Source: JANXMY01 sp964251675
GTDB lineage: Bacteria; Armatimonadota; Armatimonadia; Armatimonadales; Capsulimonadaceae
Assembly (NCBI GenBank): GCA_964251675.1
Contig: CAXUKS010000020.1
Coordinates: forward strand, 4,002-68,001
DNA: 64,000 nt
Reading direction: 5' to 3'
Part shown: in pieces, positions 7,643 to 15,236 of the stretch
Layout of the letters: every line of letters begins with the position of its first letter
How positions within the stretch are numbered: the first letter of the stretch is position 1
The notes under the pieces: generated by a model
What the model saw: only the letters and a program-made list of their open reading frames with translations
Database searches by the model: none
What the model was told of the DNA's origin: nothing
Position numbers and translations under genes: made by a program

Positions 7643-8968
7643 ATGGCTGCCACATCCCCCACTCTCTTTCGCCCGCGCCTGCCCCTGGACACGTTCCGGG
7701 CGGAGGGCCTCTGGCGCACTGCCCTGCTGATTGTGCTGACCGCCGCGCTGGGCGGCGTGCTGGCGGCGATCACCGTCAACAAGCAGCTTTTTCTCTACAA
7801 AGAACAGCTTCATCTGAGCGCAAGCGGGGTTGGCACGCTGGCGCTGCTGATTAACCTGCCCGCGTATTTTCAGCCGTTTCTGGGCGGCCTGTCGGATCTG
7901 TTCCCGCTGTGGGGCTGGCATCGGCGGGGGTACTTTGCGCTGGCGGCGGGGGTGCAGGCGCTCGGGTACGCGGGGCTGATGGGCCTCTCTCACCACCCCT
8001 ATGCCACTGTGGCTTGCCTGCTGATTGTGGCCGGGTCCGGCGGGGCGCTGTCCGGGGTGCTGATTAATGCCGTCATGGTCTCGGTCGGGAACCGCTCGGG
8101 GACATTCGGGATTTTGCAGACGCTGGCGCAGTTCACGCCGCTGGTCCTCAGCCTTGCCTACACGGCGCGGCTGGACGGCCAGGTGACGCAGCACTGGTCG
8201 TACCACCATGCGTTTCTGGTGGCCACGCTCCTGTCGCTGGCCCTGCTGCCGCTGACATTTCTGCTGGACGACCGCCGAGCCGCCCGCCGTGAGGCGGAGG
8301 GCAGCGAGGCGGCGCGGCGGCGCGAGCGCGACGAAACGGCGGGGGCGCTGCGGGAGGCCGCCCGGACGCCGGGGATGTGGCCGATGGTCGGCTTTTTGTT
8401 TTACCTCTATGTGACGCCCCTGCTGCTGACGGCGGCGGTCTACTACGAAACCGATGTGCTGCACCTGTCCAAAGGCTTCATCGGGCGGCTGGATACCTGG
8501 ATGGCGGCGGGGTCGATTGCGGGGCTGATTGCCTTCGGGGCATTTTCGCGCCGCCTGCCGCCGGTGGCGCTGGTCTGGGGGGCAATTGCCGCCGACTGCG
8601 GCATTTATCTGGCGGCGATGATGATGCACGATGCGCCGTCGACCAAAAGCGCGTGGTTTGTGTGGAGCTTTCTGGCGATCTTTTTAGCGGTCTGCCTGAA
8701 CACGCTGGCTGCCCGCGCCTGCCCGCCCAAAGTGGAAGGCACGGTCTACGGCATGATGCAGGCGGCGCTGGCCCTCAGCCTCGTGCTCTGCGATAAGTTT
8801 GGCAGCGCCCTATATGATTACTTCGGCCCGGCGCACGGCTACACCGTCGCGCACGGCTGGTTCTCCGCCCTGTGGTTCGGCTTCGGGTTCACGCTTCTGG
8901 CCGTTTTTTTCGTGCCGTTTCTGCCCGCGTGGGCACGCGAAAAAATAGGAAAAAAAAGACTGCAATAA
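7643..8968 (+). CDS. MFS transporter, folate-biopterin-transporter-like
   Basis: A 441-residue major-facilitator protein with about 12 membrane segments and a charged central loop (DDRRAARREAEGSEAARRRERDE) between the two bundles. GGLSDLFPLWGWHRRGYF has the GG-SD-P-WG-RR layout seen after TM2 in the folate/biopterin (BT1/FBT) branch rather than the drug-exporter motif. The substrate is unknown. The start is set at 7643 because the promoter +1 falls near 7578; the frame is also open from ATG 7574. No partner gene adjoins it. Confidence 0.82.
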   Translation: MAATSPTLFRPRLPLDTFRAEGLWRTALLIVLTAALGGVLAAITVNKQLFLYKEQLHLSASGVGTLALLINLPAYFQPFLGGLSDLFPLWGWHRRGYFALAAGVQALGYAGLMGLSHHPYATVACLLIVAGSGGALSGVLINAVMVSVGNRSGTFGILQTLAQFTPLVLSLAYTARLDGQVTQHWSYHHAFLVATLLSLALLPLTFLLDDRRAARREAEGSEAARRRERDETAGALREAARTPGMWPMVGFLFYLYVTPLLLTAAVYYETDVLHLSKGFIGRLDTWMAAGSIAGLIAFGAFSRRLPPVALVWGAIAADCGIYLAAMMMHDAPSTKSAWFVWSFLAIFLAVCLNTLAARACPPKVEGTVYGMMQAALALSLVLCDKFGSALYDYFGPAHGYTVAHGWFSALWFGFGFTLLAVFFVPFLPAWAREKIGKKRLQ

Positions 8969-9004
8969 TCATCAAAAAGAGGAACACAAACGCGCAAAAC
9001 GTGG

Positions 9005-9286
9005 TATATTAGAGTATCTCAAAACGAAGGAGGTATCAACATTGGATCATAGTTTACAGGGCGGTGGCGAAGGTTAGTTTGTTTTAACCTTCGGGACGGC
9101 TCAGCCTACGGGTGATTAGTCACGCGCAGGTCATGAATGGCTGCCTTTGCCATCTGCCCACCCCAGAAGTCTACCTCGGATTGCTTCATCTTCAGGATGC
9201 AAGCTGTTTGGATTAGCAGAAACAGCGTGGTGTTTCGCACTTTTGCCGCAAGGCGCAGTGCGTACAGCCACGCTGTTTCTTTTTTG
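9005..9286 (+). ncRNA. Candidate structured leader RNA with 11-codon peptide and terminator
   Basis: No protein gene is supported in 8969-9346. The region contains an extended -10 (TGG then TATATT at 9005-9010) and a very strong AAGGAGGT ribosome site at 9027-9034. A TTG-started 11-codon ORF at 9042-9077 encodes MDHSLQGGGEG. Its stop lies in a perfect 9-bp hairpin (9068-9076/9085-9093). Downstream is a perfect 13-bp stem (9218-9230/9268-9280) with a nested hairpin and six Ts. This looks like a leader-peptide attenuator or short ncRNA ahead of the GNAT gene. It matches no RNA family I know. Confidence 0.4.
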
Positions 9287-9346
9287 AACACTGCCCTGCC
9301 GCGTGTCTGTGCAGGAAATCACCCCGCCTCCGCCGAACTGCTCTCC

Positions 9347-9847
9347 ATGCCTATTGACCTTCTTGTGCCCCTGTATTCCCTGCCGCCGCGTGAACACGGC
9401 GCGGCCAGCGTGCGTGGCGCGGGCATTGTGATCCGCCGTGCTAACCCGTTTGAGCTGACCCGTGTGTCTGAGTTTATCAGTCGGCACTTTGCCCAAAGCT
9501 GGGCCGATGAAGTGGGAAGCACGTTTGCGCGGCAGCCCCTGCCCTGTTTTCTGGCGCTGGAAGGCGGGCGAATCGTCGGCTTTGCGGCCTATGATGCCAC
9601 GCGCAAGGCGTTCTTTGGACCGACCGGCGTGGACCCGGCGGTGCGGGGACGGGGCATTGGCCGGGCGCTGCTTGTCGAGGCCCTGTGGGGCCTGCACGAC
9701 CTGGGCTATGCGTATGGCATCATCGGCGCGGCGGGGCCGGTGGCATTCTATGAAAAAGCGGTCGGCGCACGGGCAATCGAAGGCTCCTGGCCGGGTATCT
9801 ATGCGGACCTGCTGCAAAAAGAAAGCCCCCCTACGGAAAACTCGTAA
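9347..9847 (+). CDS. GNAT-family N-acetyltransferase
   Basis: A 166-residue acetyltransferase of the GCN5 fold. The acetyl-CoA pyrophosphate loop is VRGRGIGRALLVEAL, preceded by the beta-4 strand FGPTGVDPAVRG. The late strand GAAGPVAFYEKAVGARAIEG supplies the Tyr commonly acting as general acid. The ATG at 9347 is selected because upstream codons to 9137 overlap the hairpin/terminator region and read as non-conserved sequence. There is no clear ribosome site, so expression may depend on the upstream leader. The acceptor substrate is unknown. Confidence 0.87.
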   Translation: MPIDLLVPLYSLPPREHGAASVRGAGIVIRRANPFELTRVSEFISRHFAQSWADEVGSTFARQPLPCFLALEGGRIVGFAAYDATRKAFFGPTGVDPAVRGRGIGRALLVEALWGLHDLGYAYGIIGAAGPVAFYEKAVGARAIEGSWPGIYADLLQKESPPTENS

Positions 9848-9912
9848 CAATGCGGGTTAAAACAGCGAAAATCTCAAAGAACACAGTCAGCACTCCGGGA
9901 AACAACGCTGTT

Positions 9913-9928
9913 TGGCACGGAATATGCA
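9913..9928 (+). promoter_or_regulatory. Sigma-54 (RpoN)-type -24/-12 promoter for sugar transferase
   Basis: TGGCACG-GAAT-ATGCA, with the invariant GG and GC separated by exactly 10 bases (9914-9915 and 9926-9927). The family consensus is TGGCACG-N4-TTGCW. Predicted +1 is near 9939. No good sigma-70 promoter competes here. Confidence 0.65.
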
Positions 9929-9991
9929 CTAGATAAATACCAGAAGATGGCCGCGAAATTTTCACTCGCTCCCAAACTGAGGCAGACGTCT

Positions 9992-10693
9992 ATGAGCATT
10001 CCAATCTCGACATCCGTATCGAACACTGTTCCGTCGCTGTCCTCCGCTGCAGCGGCGCAGCGGTACGTCCTTCCACGCAAGCGCACGCACCGGGTTGATG
10101 CGGGTCTGCGCCGCCTGCTGGATGTGACGGTGTCGCTGGCCGTCCTGCTTTTCCTGCTCCCGGTGCTGGCGCTGATTGCGCTGCTGATCAAGCTCGGCAG
10201 CCCCGGTCCGGTGCTGTTTATCCAGAAGCGGGTCGGCAGAGATGGCCGCGAGTTCCCCGTTTATAAGTTCCGCTCTATGTATACCGACGCTGAGCATCGG
10301 CTGGAGCGGCTGCTGGCCGAAAACGAGCGATCCGGCCCGGTCTTCAAGATGCGTCAGGACCCGCGTGTCACCCGCATCGGGCGCATTCTGCGGCGCGGGT
10401 CGCTGGATGAGTTTCCGCAGCTTTTGAACGTTCTTCGCGGCGAAATGTCCCTGGTCGGCCCCCGCCCCGCCATCCCCCGCGAAGTCGCTCTGTACACGCC
10501 CATGCAGCGGGGCCGTCTGGCCGTCACGCCGGGCCTGACCGGGCTATGGCAGGTATCAGGCCGGGCAAACCTGTCGTTTGAGGAGTCCATCGCTTTGGAC
10601 TTGGAGTATATTGAGCGGCAGTCGTTCGGTCTGAACTTGATCCTGCTGGCCCGTACTGTTCCCGCCGTTTTGACCGGGCACGGAGCCTACTGA
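9992..10693 (+). CDS. Undecaprenyl-phosphate sugar phosphotransferase (WcaJ/EpsL-type sugar transferase)
   Basis: A 233-residue bacterial sugar transferase that would move a sugar-1-phosphate onto undecaprenyl phosphate, starting an exopolysaccharide repeat unit at the inner membrane. One membrane helix (TVSLAVLLFLLPVLALIALLI) precedes the catalytic motifs: FIQKRVGRDGREFPVYKFRSM, then RIGRILRRGSLDEFPQLLNVL with the Asp-Glu pair, GEMSLVGPRPA, and TPGLTGLWQVSGR. It lacks the four-helix N-terminal domain of full WcaJ. ATG 9992 has GAGG upstream; ATG 9947 is also open but would leave only about 8 bases of leader from the sigma-54-type start. Such enzymes often accompany exosortase/PEP-CTERM systems. 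Confidence 0.9.
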   Translation: MSIPISTSVSNTVPSLSSAAAAQRYVLPRKRTHRVDAGLRRLLDVTVSLAVLLFLLPVLALIALLIKLGSPGPVLFIQKRVGRDGREFPVYKFRSMYTDAEHRLERLLAENERSGPVFKMRQDPRVTRIGRILRRGSLDEFPQLLNVLRGEMSLVGPRPAIPREVALYTPMQRGRLAVTPGLTGLWQVSGRANLSFEESIALDLEYIERQSFGLNLILLARTVPAVLTGHGAY

Positions 10694-10704
10694 AGCCTAT
10701 CAAA

Positions 10705-10742
10705 CAAAAAAGCCCTCGGCATTGAGCCGGGGGCTTTTTTGT
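10705..10742. terminator. Rho-independent terminator, bidirectional
   Basis: Stem AGCCCTCGGC/GCCGGGGGCT (10711-10735, loop ATTGA, one mismatch) flanked by A-run and T-run. It ends the sugar transferase transcript and could also stop leftward transcription. Confidence 0.85.
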
Positions 10743-10773
10743 GGTCCGCACAGAAGGCGTAAGCCGCAAAGAC

Positions 10774-10905
10774 CGAGGGGTTAAAACCCCTCGCTATGAG
10801 GCGCGGACGCTGGGAAGCCATAAGACAAAATACGCAAGGCTCTATTCGCTATCCGATTGGCCGCCCGGCGCGAAGCGCCTTCCAGCGAGGGGTTTTAACC
10901 CCTCG
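10774..10905. repeat. Foldback intergenic element
   Basis: Left arm CGAGGGGTTAAAACCCCTCG followed by CTATGAGGCGC is mirrored by GCGCCTTCCAG and CGAGGGGTTTTAACCCCTCG at the right end. Each arm is itself a hairpin, giving a hairpin-spacer-hairpin layout. Related elements occur at 34272-34412 and 57131-57275. Confidence 0.65.
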
Positions 10906-10921
10906 TTTCCTCGGCCCCGCC

Positions 10922-11911
10922 TCACTCGCCACCGTCAGCGGGCCGACCGTGCTTATCGAAGCCAATATAGATACGCGCCTGAGCAGACTTTGCCAGCTCC
11001 CGCAGAGTTTCCAGTTCCCGCAGACGCAGCAGGGCGGGGTGCGTCGTGTACTCCTGCGCGGCCTCGCCCTGGGCACGCAGGGCATCGACTTCAGACTGGG
11101 TGCGGGTGCGCTGGACATCGGCCTCCACCGCCGCCGAAAGGCGCTGCGCTTCGGCAAGGGACTCGGCCTGAAGGCGCTGACTTTCCTGCTTTGCCTGCGC
11201 TTCAATGCGCTGCACGTCAGCTTTCGTCCGCGCCTCCACAAGCTGCGCCTCGCTCATGCGCTCGGCAGCCAGCACCTTGTTCATGATCTCCTGCAAGTTG
11301 CCGGGGAAGATTAAATCTTTGACATCGGCGCGGAAGATCGCCACGCCGTAGGTGGCCGCGATCTCTTTGACATCCCGCAGGATGTCCTCCGAGAGCTGGT
11401 TGCGGTTGGTCAAAATCTCTTCCAGCGGCATGGAGGCCAGCGACCGGCGGGCGGCGAGCTGCACATCGCTGTAGAGCCGGTCCTCGTATTTTTCCACTTC
11501 ATGCAGGGCGGCGCGGGGGTCGGTGACGCGGAACTGCACAATGATGGACACGCGGATGGCGACTTTGTCCGCCGTCAGAATCTCCTGGCCTTTGATGGTC
11601 AAGTCTCGCTCGCGCATATCCACCAGCACCACTTCGACGCTTGGCGTGCGTCCAAACAGGCGCGGGCGGGGCAGCGCATACCGGCCCGCTTCCAGCACCC
11701 GCGTCAGCACGCCGTCTTCGTACCACAGGCCCCGGTGGGTATCTTTGATAATCAAATCGTTCATGGCTGATTTTATCTGTCTTCGTGTCGCACGCGGGGA
11801 CCACGGCCTCCGCAGCACTGCTCGTACTAAAAGCACGCAGGCCACGGCAATCAGCCCCAGCGAGGAGCTGTGGCCGACCAGCACAGAGAGTGTATGCGAA
11901 AAGTCGTTCAT
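10922..11911 (-). CDS. SPFH/Band 7 (stomatin-like) membrane protein
   Basis: A 329-residue prohibitin-homology protein. One N-terminal membrane helix (SSLGLIAVACVLLVRAVL) is followed by the SPFH domain. Its family blocks are VEVVLVDMRERDLTIKGQEILTADKV in the middle, then DVQLAARRSLASMPLEEIL and an Ala/Glu/Gln-rich coiled coil from about residue 215 to 300 that drives oligomerisation. SPFH proteins form membrane microdomains and modulate proteases. ATG 11911 is preferred to a TTG four codons earlier. It stands between a foldback repeat and the glyoxalase-fold gene; there is no NfeD partner nearby, which is unusual for stomatins. Confidence 0.9.
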   Translation of the reverse strand: MNDFSHTLSVLVGHSSSLGLIAVACVLLVRAVLRRPWSPRATRRQIKSAMNDLIIKDTHRGLWYEDGVLTRVLEAGRYALPRPRLFGRTPSVEVVLVDMRERDLTIKGQEILTADKVAIRVSIIVQFRVTDPRAALHEVEKYEDRLYSDVQLAARRSLASMPLEEILTNRNQLSEDILRDVKEIAATYGVAIFRADVKDLIFPGNLQEIMNKVLAAERMSEAQLVEARTKADVQRIEAQAKQESQRLQAESLAEAQRLSAAVEADVQRTRTQSEVDALRAQGEAAQEYTTHPALLRLRELETLRELAKSAQARIYIGFDKHGRPADGGE

Positions 11912-12080
11912 CGCTAGGTTCAAAGGAGATGGCCCCGAAGCCGGGCCGATGTGAAAGACAAGCGTTCAGATAGCATCGCTCAACCGCGTGTGGAAGGGGC
12001 GGCAGAGACACCTGATGTCGGCTTGTTCCTGACCTGGCCGGGGCACGAGGGGATTGTACCCGGTTCTAATTCTCTGTGTT

Positions 12081-12569
12081 CTACTTTTCTGCCAGCAGAT
12101 TTTGCAGATCAAGACGCCGGGTGTACATGGTCAGGCTGCCGTCTGCGGCGTGCGGCCACATCTCGCGGGGGCGATCCCAGTAAAGCTCGACACCGTTCTG
12201 GTCAGGATCACGCAGATACAGCGCCTCACTGACCCCGTGGTCGCTTGCGCCGTCCAGTGAGGTTCCTGCCGCCAGCAGGCGGCGCAGGGCATCGGCCAGG
12301 GCCGCACGGGTGGTATAGGCGATGGCGAAATGGTACAGGCCGGTTGTCCCCGGCGGCGGCGGCGTCCCTCCGAGGCTTTCCCAAGTATTCAAGCCGATAT
12401 GATGATGGTAGCCGCCCGCCGAGAGGAACGCCGCACTGTCCCCGACACGCAGCGTGACGGCGAAGCCGAGGACGCCGTGGTAAAATGCCAGCGACCGCTC
12501 CAGATCGGCGACCTTGAGATGGACATGGCCAATCCGTGTGCCAGCATCAATTTCCCTGTCTGCGCCCAT
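12081..12569 (-). CDS. VOC-family (glyoxalase/extradiol dioxygenase-like) metalloprotein
   Basis: A 162-residue vicinal-oxygen-chelate protein with two beta-alpha-beta-beta-beta modules. The first His is in GHVHLKVADLERSLAFYHGVLGF, a second metal-site His is in YHHHIGLNTW, and the Glu ligand lies in RDPDQNGVELYWDRP. It resembles the N-terminal half of CatE-type catechol 2,3-dioxygenases. One VOC domain suggests dimer function or an incomplete dioxygenase. It lies 23 bases downstream of cysS and may be co-transcribed. Substrate unknown. Confidence 0.86.
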   Translation of the reverse strand: MGADREIDAGTRIGHVHLKVADLERSLAFYHGVLGFAVTLRVGDSAAFLSAGGYHHHIGLNTWESLGGTPPPPGTTGLYHFAIAYTTRAALADALRRLLAAGTSLDGASDHGVSEALYLRDPDQNGVELYWDRPREMWPHAADGSLTMYTRRLDLQNLLAEK

Positions 12570-12592
12570 AATTCGTTTCCCGCTCGGTCTTT

Positions 12593-13999
12593 CTACAGCA
12601 GCTTCTTTTTCACCACCGTGCCCGACGGCGAGTCGCCGACGGTGTAGCCTTCGGCTTCAATTTCGGCGCGGAGGCTATCCGAGCGGGCGAAGTCTCTGGC
12701 GCGGCGGGCATCGTCACGCTGGTTTTTCAAGTCTATCAGGGCGGCGGGCAGCAGGTCTTCATCGGTCTCGGGGGTCAAGACGGCATCGCGGGAGCGGGCT
12801 TCGATGTCTAAGCCCAGCACCGAATCAAACTCGCGCCACAGGCGGTAGGAACCGGCTTTGTGCAGCTCGGCCACGGCGCGGGGCAGGTTCAGGTCGTCCG
12901 AGATGGCCTCAAGGACTTTCTGCCTCGCGGCGGCGTAGTCGGCCTCGCTCAGGCCGTCGTCCTCGCCGATGCGCGACTTCAGCTCATACACTTTGCCCAG
13001 GGCTTTCGTGGCGGCGTGCAGCGACTCCCACGTCAAGACGTTCAGGGCAAGCTCAGAGCGGTAATGCGCGGTCAGGCACAGGTAGCGGTAGGCCAGCGGG
13101 TCGAAACCGAGGTCAATCAGCCGCTGCACGGTCAAAAAGTCGCCTGCTGACTTAGACATCTTGCCGCCCTGCACGGTCAGAAACGCCCCGTGCAGCCAGA
13201 ACCGGGCGAAGGGGTGGCCGGTCGCACACTCGCTTTGCGCGATCTCGTTGGTGTTATGCACCGGAATATGGTCAATCCCGCCGCAGTGAATATCCAGCGT
13301 CTCGCCCAAATACTTCATGCTCATGGCGGAGCATTCAATGTGCCAGCCGGGGTAGCCGACGCCCCACGGGGAGGGCCAGTGCATCACATGGGACGGCTTG
13401 TTGGTGAACCACAAAATGAAGTCGGCGGGGTGACGCTTGCCAGGGTCGATGTTGACATCTTCCCGCGCCCCGGCCTTCTGCGCCCCTAAATCCAGCCCGG
13501 CCAGCTTGCCGTAGTCGGCATCTTTGGCGGTGTCAAAATAAATGCCTTCGCCGGTCTCATACGTGTAGCCTTTGGCCTGCAATTCTTCAATCAGCGCGAT
13601 CATTTCGGCAATATGCTCCGTGGCACGGGGGGCGGCAGTGGGCCGGATGATATTGAGCTTCGCCGAATCGGCGAAGAACGCCGCTTCATACTTTTTCGCC
13701 AGCTCCCACGGCGACTGCTTTTCGCGCTCGGCGGCCTTTGCCATCTTGTCTTCCCCGGCATCCGAATCCGACGTCATGTGGCCGACATCCGTGATGTTCA
13801 TCACATGGTCGACGGCCCAGCCGTGCAATTGAAGCGTTCGGTGCAGGAGGTCCTCAAAAATATACGTCCGCAGGTTGCCGATATGGGCAAAGTTGTAGAC
13901 CGTGGGGCCGCAGCAGTACAGCCGCACCGTCTTCCCATCTTCGGGCGTGAACGGCTCTTTGGTGCGCGTGAGCGTGTTGTGCAAAAGCAGGGGTATCAT
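12593..13999 (-). CDS. cysS: Cysteinyl-tRNA synthetase
   Basis: A 468-residue class I aminoacyl-tRNA synthetase that charges tRNA-Cys. The HIGH-type motif is in YNFAHIGNLRTYIFEDLL and KMSKS in QGGKMSKSAGDF. Zinc ligands fit the Cys of YCCGPTVY, Cys in WHIECSAMSM, His in DIHCGGID and Glu in NTNEIAQSE. The HIPVHNTNE variant replaces the more usual LxFPHHENE, as in some deep-branching bacteria. The start is ATG 13999, not the upstream codon at 14017: TATAAT at 14006-14011 places +1 on this A, so the mRNA should be leaderless. Confidence 0.97.
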   Translation of the reverse strand: MIPLLLHNTLTRTKEPFTPEDGKTVRLYCCGPTVYNFAHIGNLRTYIFEDLLHRTLQLHGWAVDHVMNITDVGHMTSDSDAGEDKMAKAAEREKQSPWELAKKYEAAFFADSAKLNIIRPTAAPRATEHIAEMIALIEELQAKGYTYETGEGIYFDTAKDADYGKLAGLDLGAQKAGAREDVNIDPGKRHPADFILWFTNKPSHVMHWPSPWGVGYPGWHIECSAMSMKYLGETLDIHCGGIDHIPVHNTNEIAQSECATGHPFARFWLHGAFLTVQGGKMSKSAGDFLTVQRLIDLGFDPLAYRYLCLTAHYRSELALNVLTWESLHAATKALGKVYELKSRIGEDDGLSEADYAAARQKVLEAISDDLNLPRAVAELHKAGSYRLWREFDSVLGLDIEARSRDAVLTPETDEDLLPAALIDLKNQRDDARRARDFARSDSLRAEIEAEGYTVGDSPSGTVVKKKLL

Positions 14000-14005
14000 G
14001 CGCCT

Positions 14006-14040
14006 ATTATAGCACACAGCTTCCTCATAGATGGTATACT
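14006..14040. promoter_or_regulatory. Divergent -10 elements for cysS and the antitoxin gene
   Basis: On the minus strand TATAAT (14011-14006) lies 6 bases before the cysS ATG. On the plus strand TATACT (14035-14040) lies 6 bases before the antitoxin ATG at 14047. Both spacings put +1 on the A of ATG. The -35 regions are poor. Confidence 0.7.
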
Positions 14041-14046
14041 GAGACT

Positions 14047-14376
14047 ATGCTAACTATCACCATTGACGAGGAAGTGCAGGCCCGCTTCAAGGCGGTGGCC
14101 GCGCCCGAGGCAGACTTCACGGCGTTTCTCGCCGCCGCCGCCCAGGATGCTCTTGACCGGCTGGAACGGCAGGCCAAAGGCCGCGCTGAGATGCAGGCCA
14201 TGCTCGACGGTCCGAAGCGCCTCCATGCGGAGTCGATGGCCGCGATGCGCCATAAATACAACCTGCCTGACTTCTCACCTCTTTCTCACGAGGAGCGTGA
14301 AGCAAAAGGCGATGCGATTCTTGCTGCCCTGCCGCCAGAAAAAATTGCGGAAGCAGAGCGGCAGGGTGTGCTATGA
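14047..14376 (+). CDS. Antitoxin of a type II toxin-antitoxin pair
   Basis: A 109-residue protein with a short beta-strand start (MLTITIDEEVQARFKAVA) that resembles ribbon-helix-helix antitoxins. A helical Ala/Arg-rich middle and a C-terminal part (DFSPLSHEEREAKGDAILAAL) would wrap the toxin. It is identified mainly by position: its TGA overlaps the ATG of a RelE/ParE-like gene (ATGA). The transcript is predicted to be leaderless, from TATACT at 14035. Such antitoxins usually autorepress, and the promoter is shared divergently with cysS. The DNA-binding role is inferred. Confidence 0.72.
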   Translation: MLTITIDEEVQARFKAVAAPEADFTAFLAAAAQDALDRLERQAKGRAEMQAMLDGPKRLHAESMAAMRHKYNLPDFSPLSHEEREAKGDAILAALPPEKIAEAERQGVL

Positions 14377-14780
14377 GGTATTTGTCAGATGACTTGCCAC
14401 CTCGTTATGTCGTGGTTGCCAGCGACAATTACGACAGCGACCGCGACGCTCAATATCTTTATTTCAGCCACTTGTTTGGTCCCGAATATGCCGGTCAATG
14501 GCTGGATGACCTGGAACAGACAATCAATGACCTGACCGAGTTCCCCGGTCCGCTGTCTCATGCGCGGGATAACGACGCTTCTGATTACTTTCATCGGGAA
14601 GTCCGCCGCCTCTTGTACTACGGGCCAACGCGCCGCCGGGGCGTTCCAGTCCGCATTCTGTTCACGCTTCTGCCGCCTGACCCTGCCGACCCGCCGGACA
14701 AGGCCGGAACTGTGATCTTTCTGCTCCGCCTGCTCCACGGCTCGCAGCAGCTCCTCGCCGAAGAACCCCCCGAAGCCTGA
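14373..14780 (+). CDS. RelE/ParE-family toxin
   Basis: A 135-residue basic-to-acidic small protein overlapping the antitoxin gene by 4 bases. The C-terminal half has the ParE/RelE strand pattern: REVRRLLYYGPTRRRGVPVRILFTLLP, then GTVIFLLRLLHGSQQLL, where the late Arg/His lie at the usual active-site edge. The longer N-terminus (YLYFSHLFGPEYAGQWLDDLEQTINDL) matches the first helices of the family. It is expected to inhibit translation or gyrase; which one cannot be read from sequence. Confidence 0.78.
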   Translation: MRYLSDDLPPRYVVVASDNYDSDRDAQYLYFSHLFGPEYAGQWLDDLEQTINDLTEFPGPLSHARDNDASDYFHREVRRLLYYGPTRRRGVPVRILFTLLPPDPADPPDKAGTVIFLLRLLHGSQQLLAEEPPEA

Positions 14781-14825
14781 ACCTGCCGCGTTTGCCGCCC
14801 ACGCCCGCCGGGGTAAACAACTTGC

Positions 14826-15167
14826 ATGAACTATATTAAAGGCATCTGGAATGCGGGCCGGTTTATTCAGCGCGGCGGCGGAATCAAGGCCGTCGGCAAA
14901 CTCGCCAAAGCATCCCCTAAATATCTCGCCCTCTACCGCGCCCTGTTGGCGGACCCGCGTGTGCCCAAAACGGCTAAAACCGCCCTGCTGGCGGCGACCG
15001 GCTTTGTGGTCAGCCCGTTCAACCTCCCAAACTTTATCCCAGTGGTGGGTATTCTGGACGACGTGGCGATTTTGACCATTGCCAATGGCTACTTCATGAA
15101 GCAGGTCCCTGCGGAAGTGCTGGCCGAACACCGCGCCGCCGCAGGGCTGTCTGCCGATATGCCGTAG
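14826..15167 (+). CDS. DUF1232 (YkvA-like) membrane protein
   Basis: A 113-residue protein containing the DUF1232 signature: KYLALYRALLADPRVPKTAKT, then a hydrophobic segment with SPFNLPNFIPVVGILDDVAIL. In the family this forms one or two membrane helices with a conserved DD pair. Function is not known. It lies 45 bases after the toxin gene on the same strand but has its own probable start, so a shared transcript is only possible. Confidence 0.87.
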   Translation: MNYIKGIWNAGRFIQRGGGIKAVGKLAKASPKYLALYRALLADPRVPKTAKTALLAATGFVVSPFNLPNFIPVVGILDDVAILTIANGYFMKQVPAEVLAEHRAAAGLSADMP

Positions 15168-15236
15168 CTCTAAGCAGGAACATCGGGCAGGGGCGGTGAA
15201 CGGCTATTGCAATCCTATTCAAGATTGGACCCTGCC

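Noticed and set aside
9106..9291. 61-codon minus-strand ORF in the 8969-9346 gap
   Set aside because: Composed of the two arms of the terminator-like hairpin; no ribosome site or family. RNA explanation preferred.
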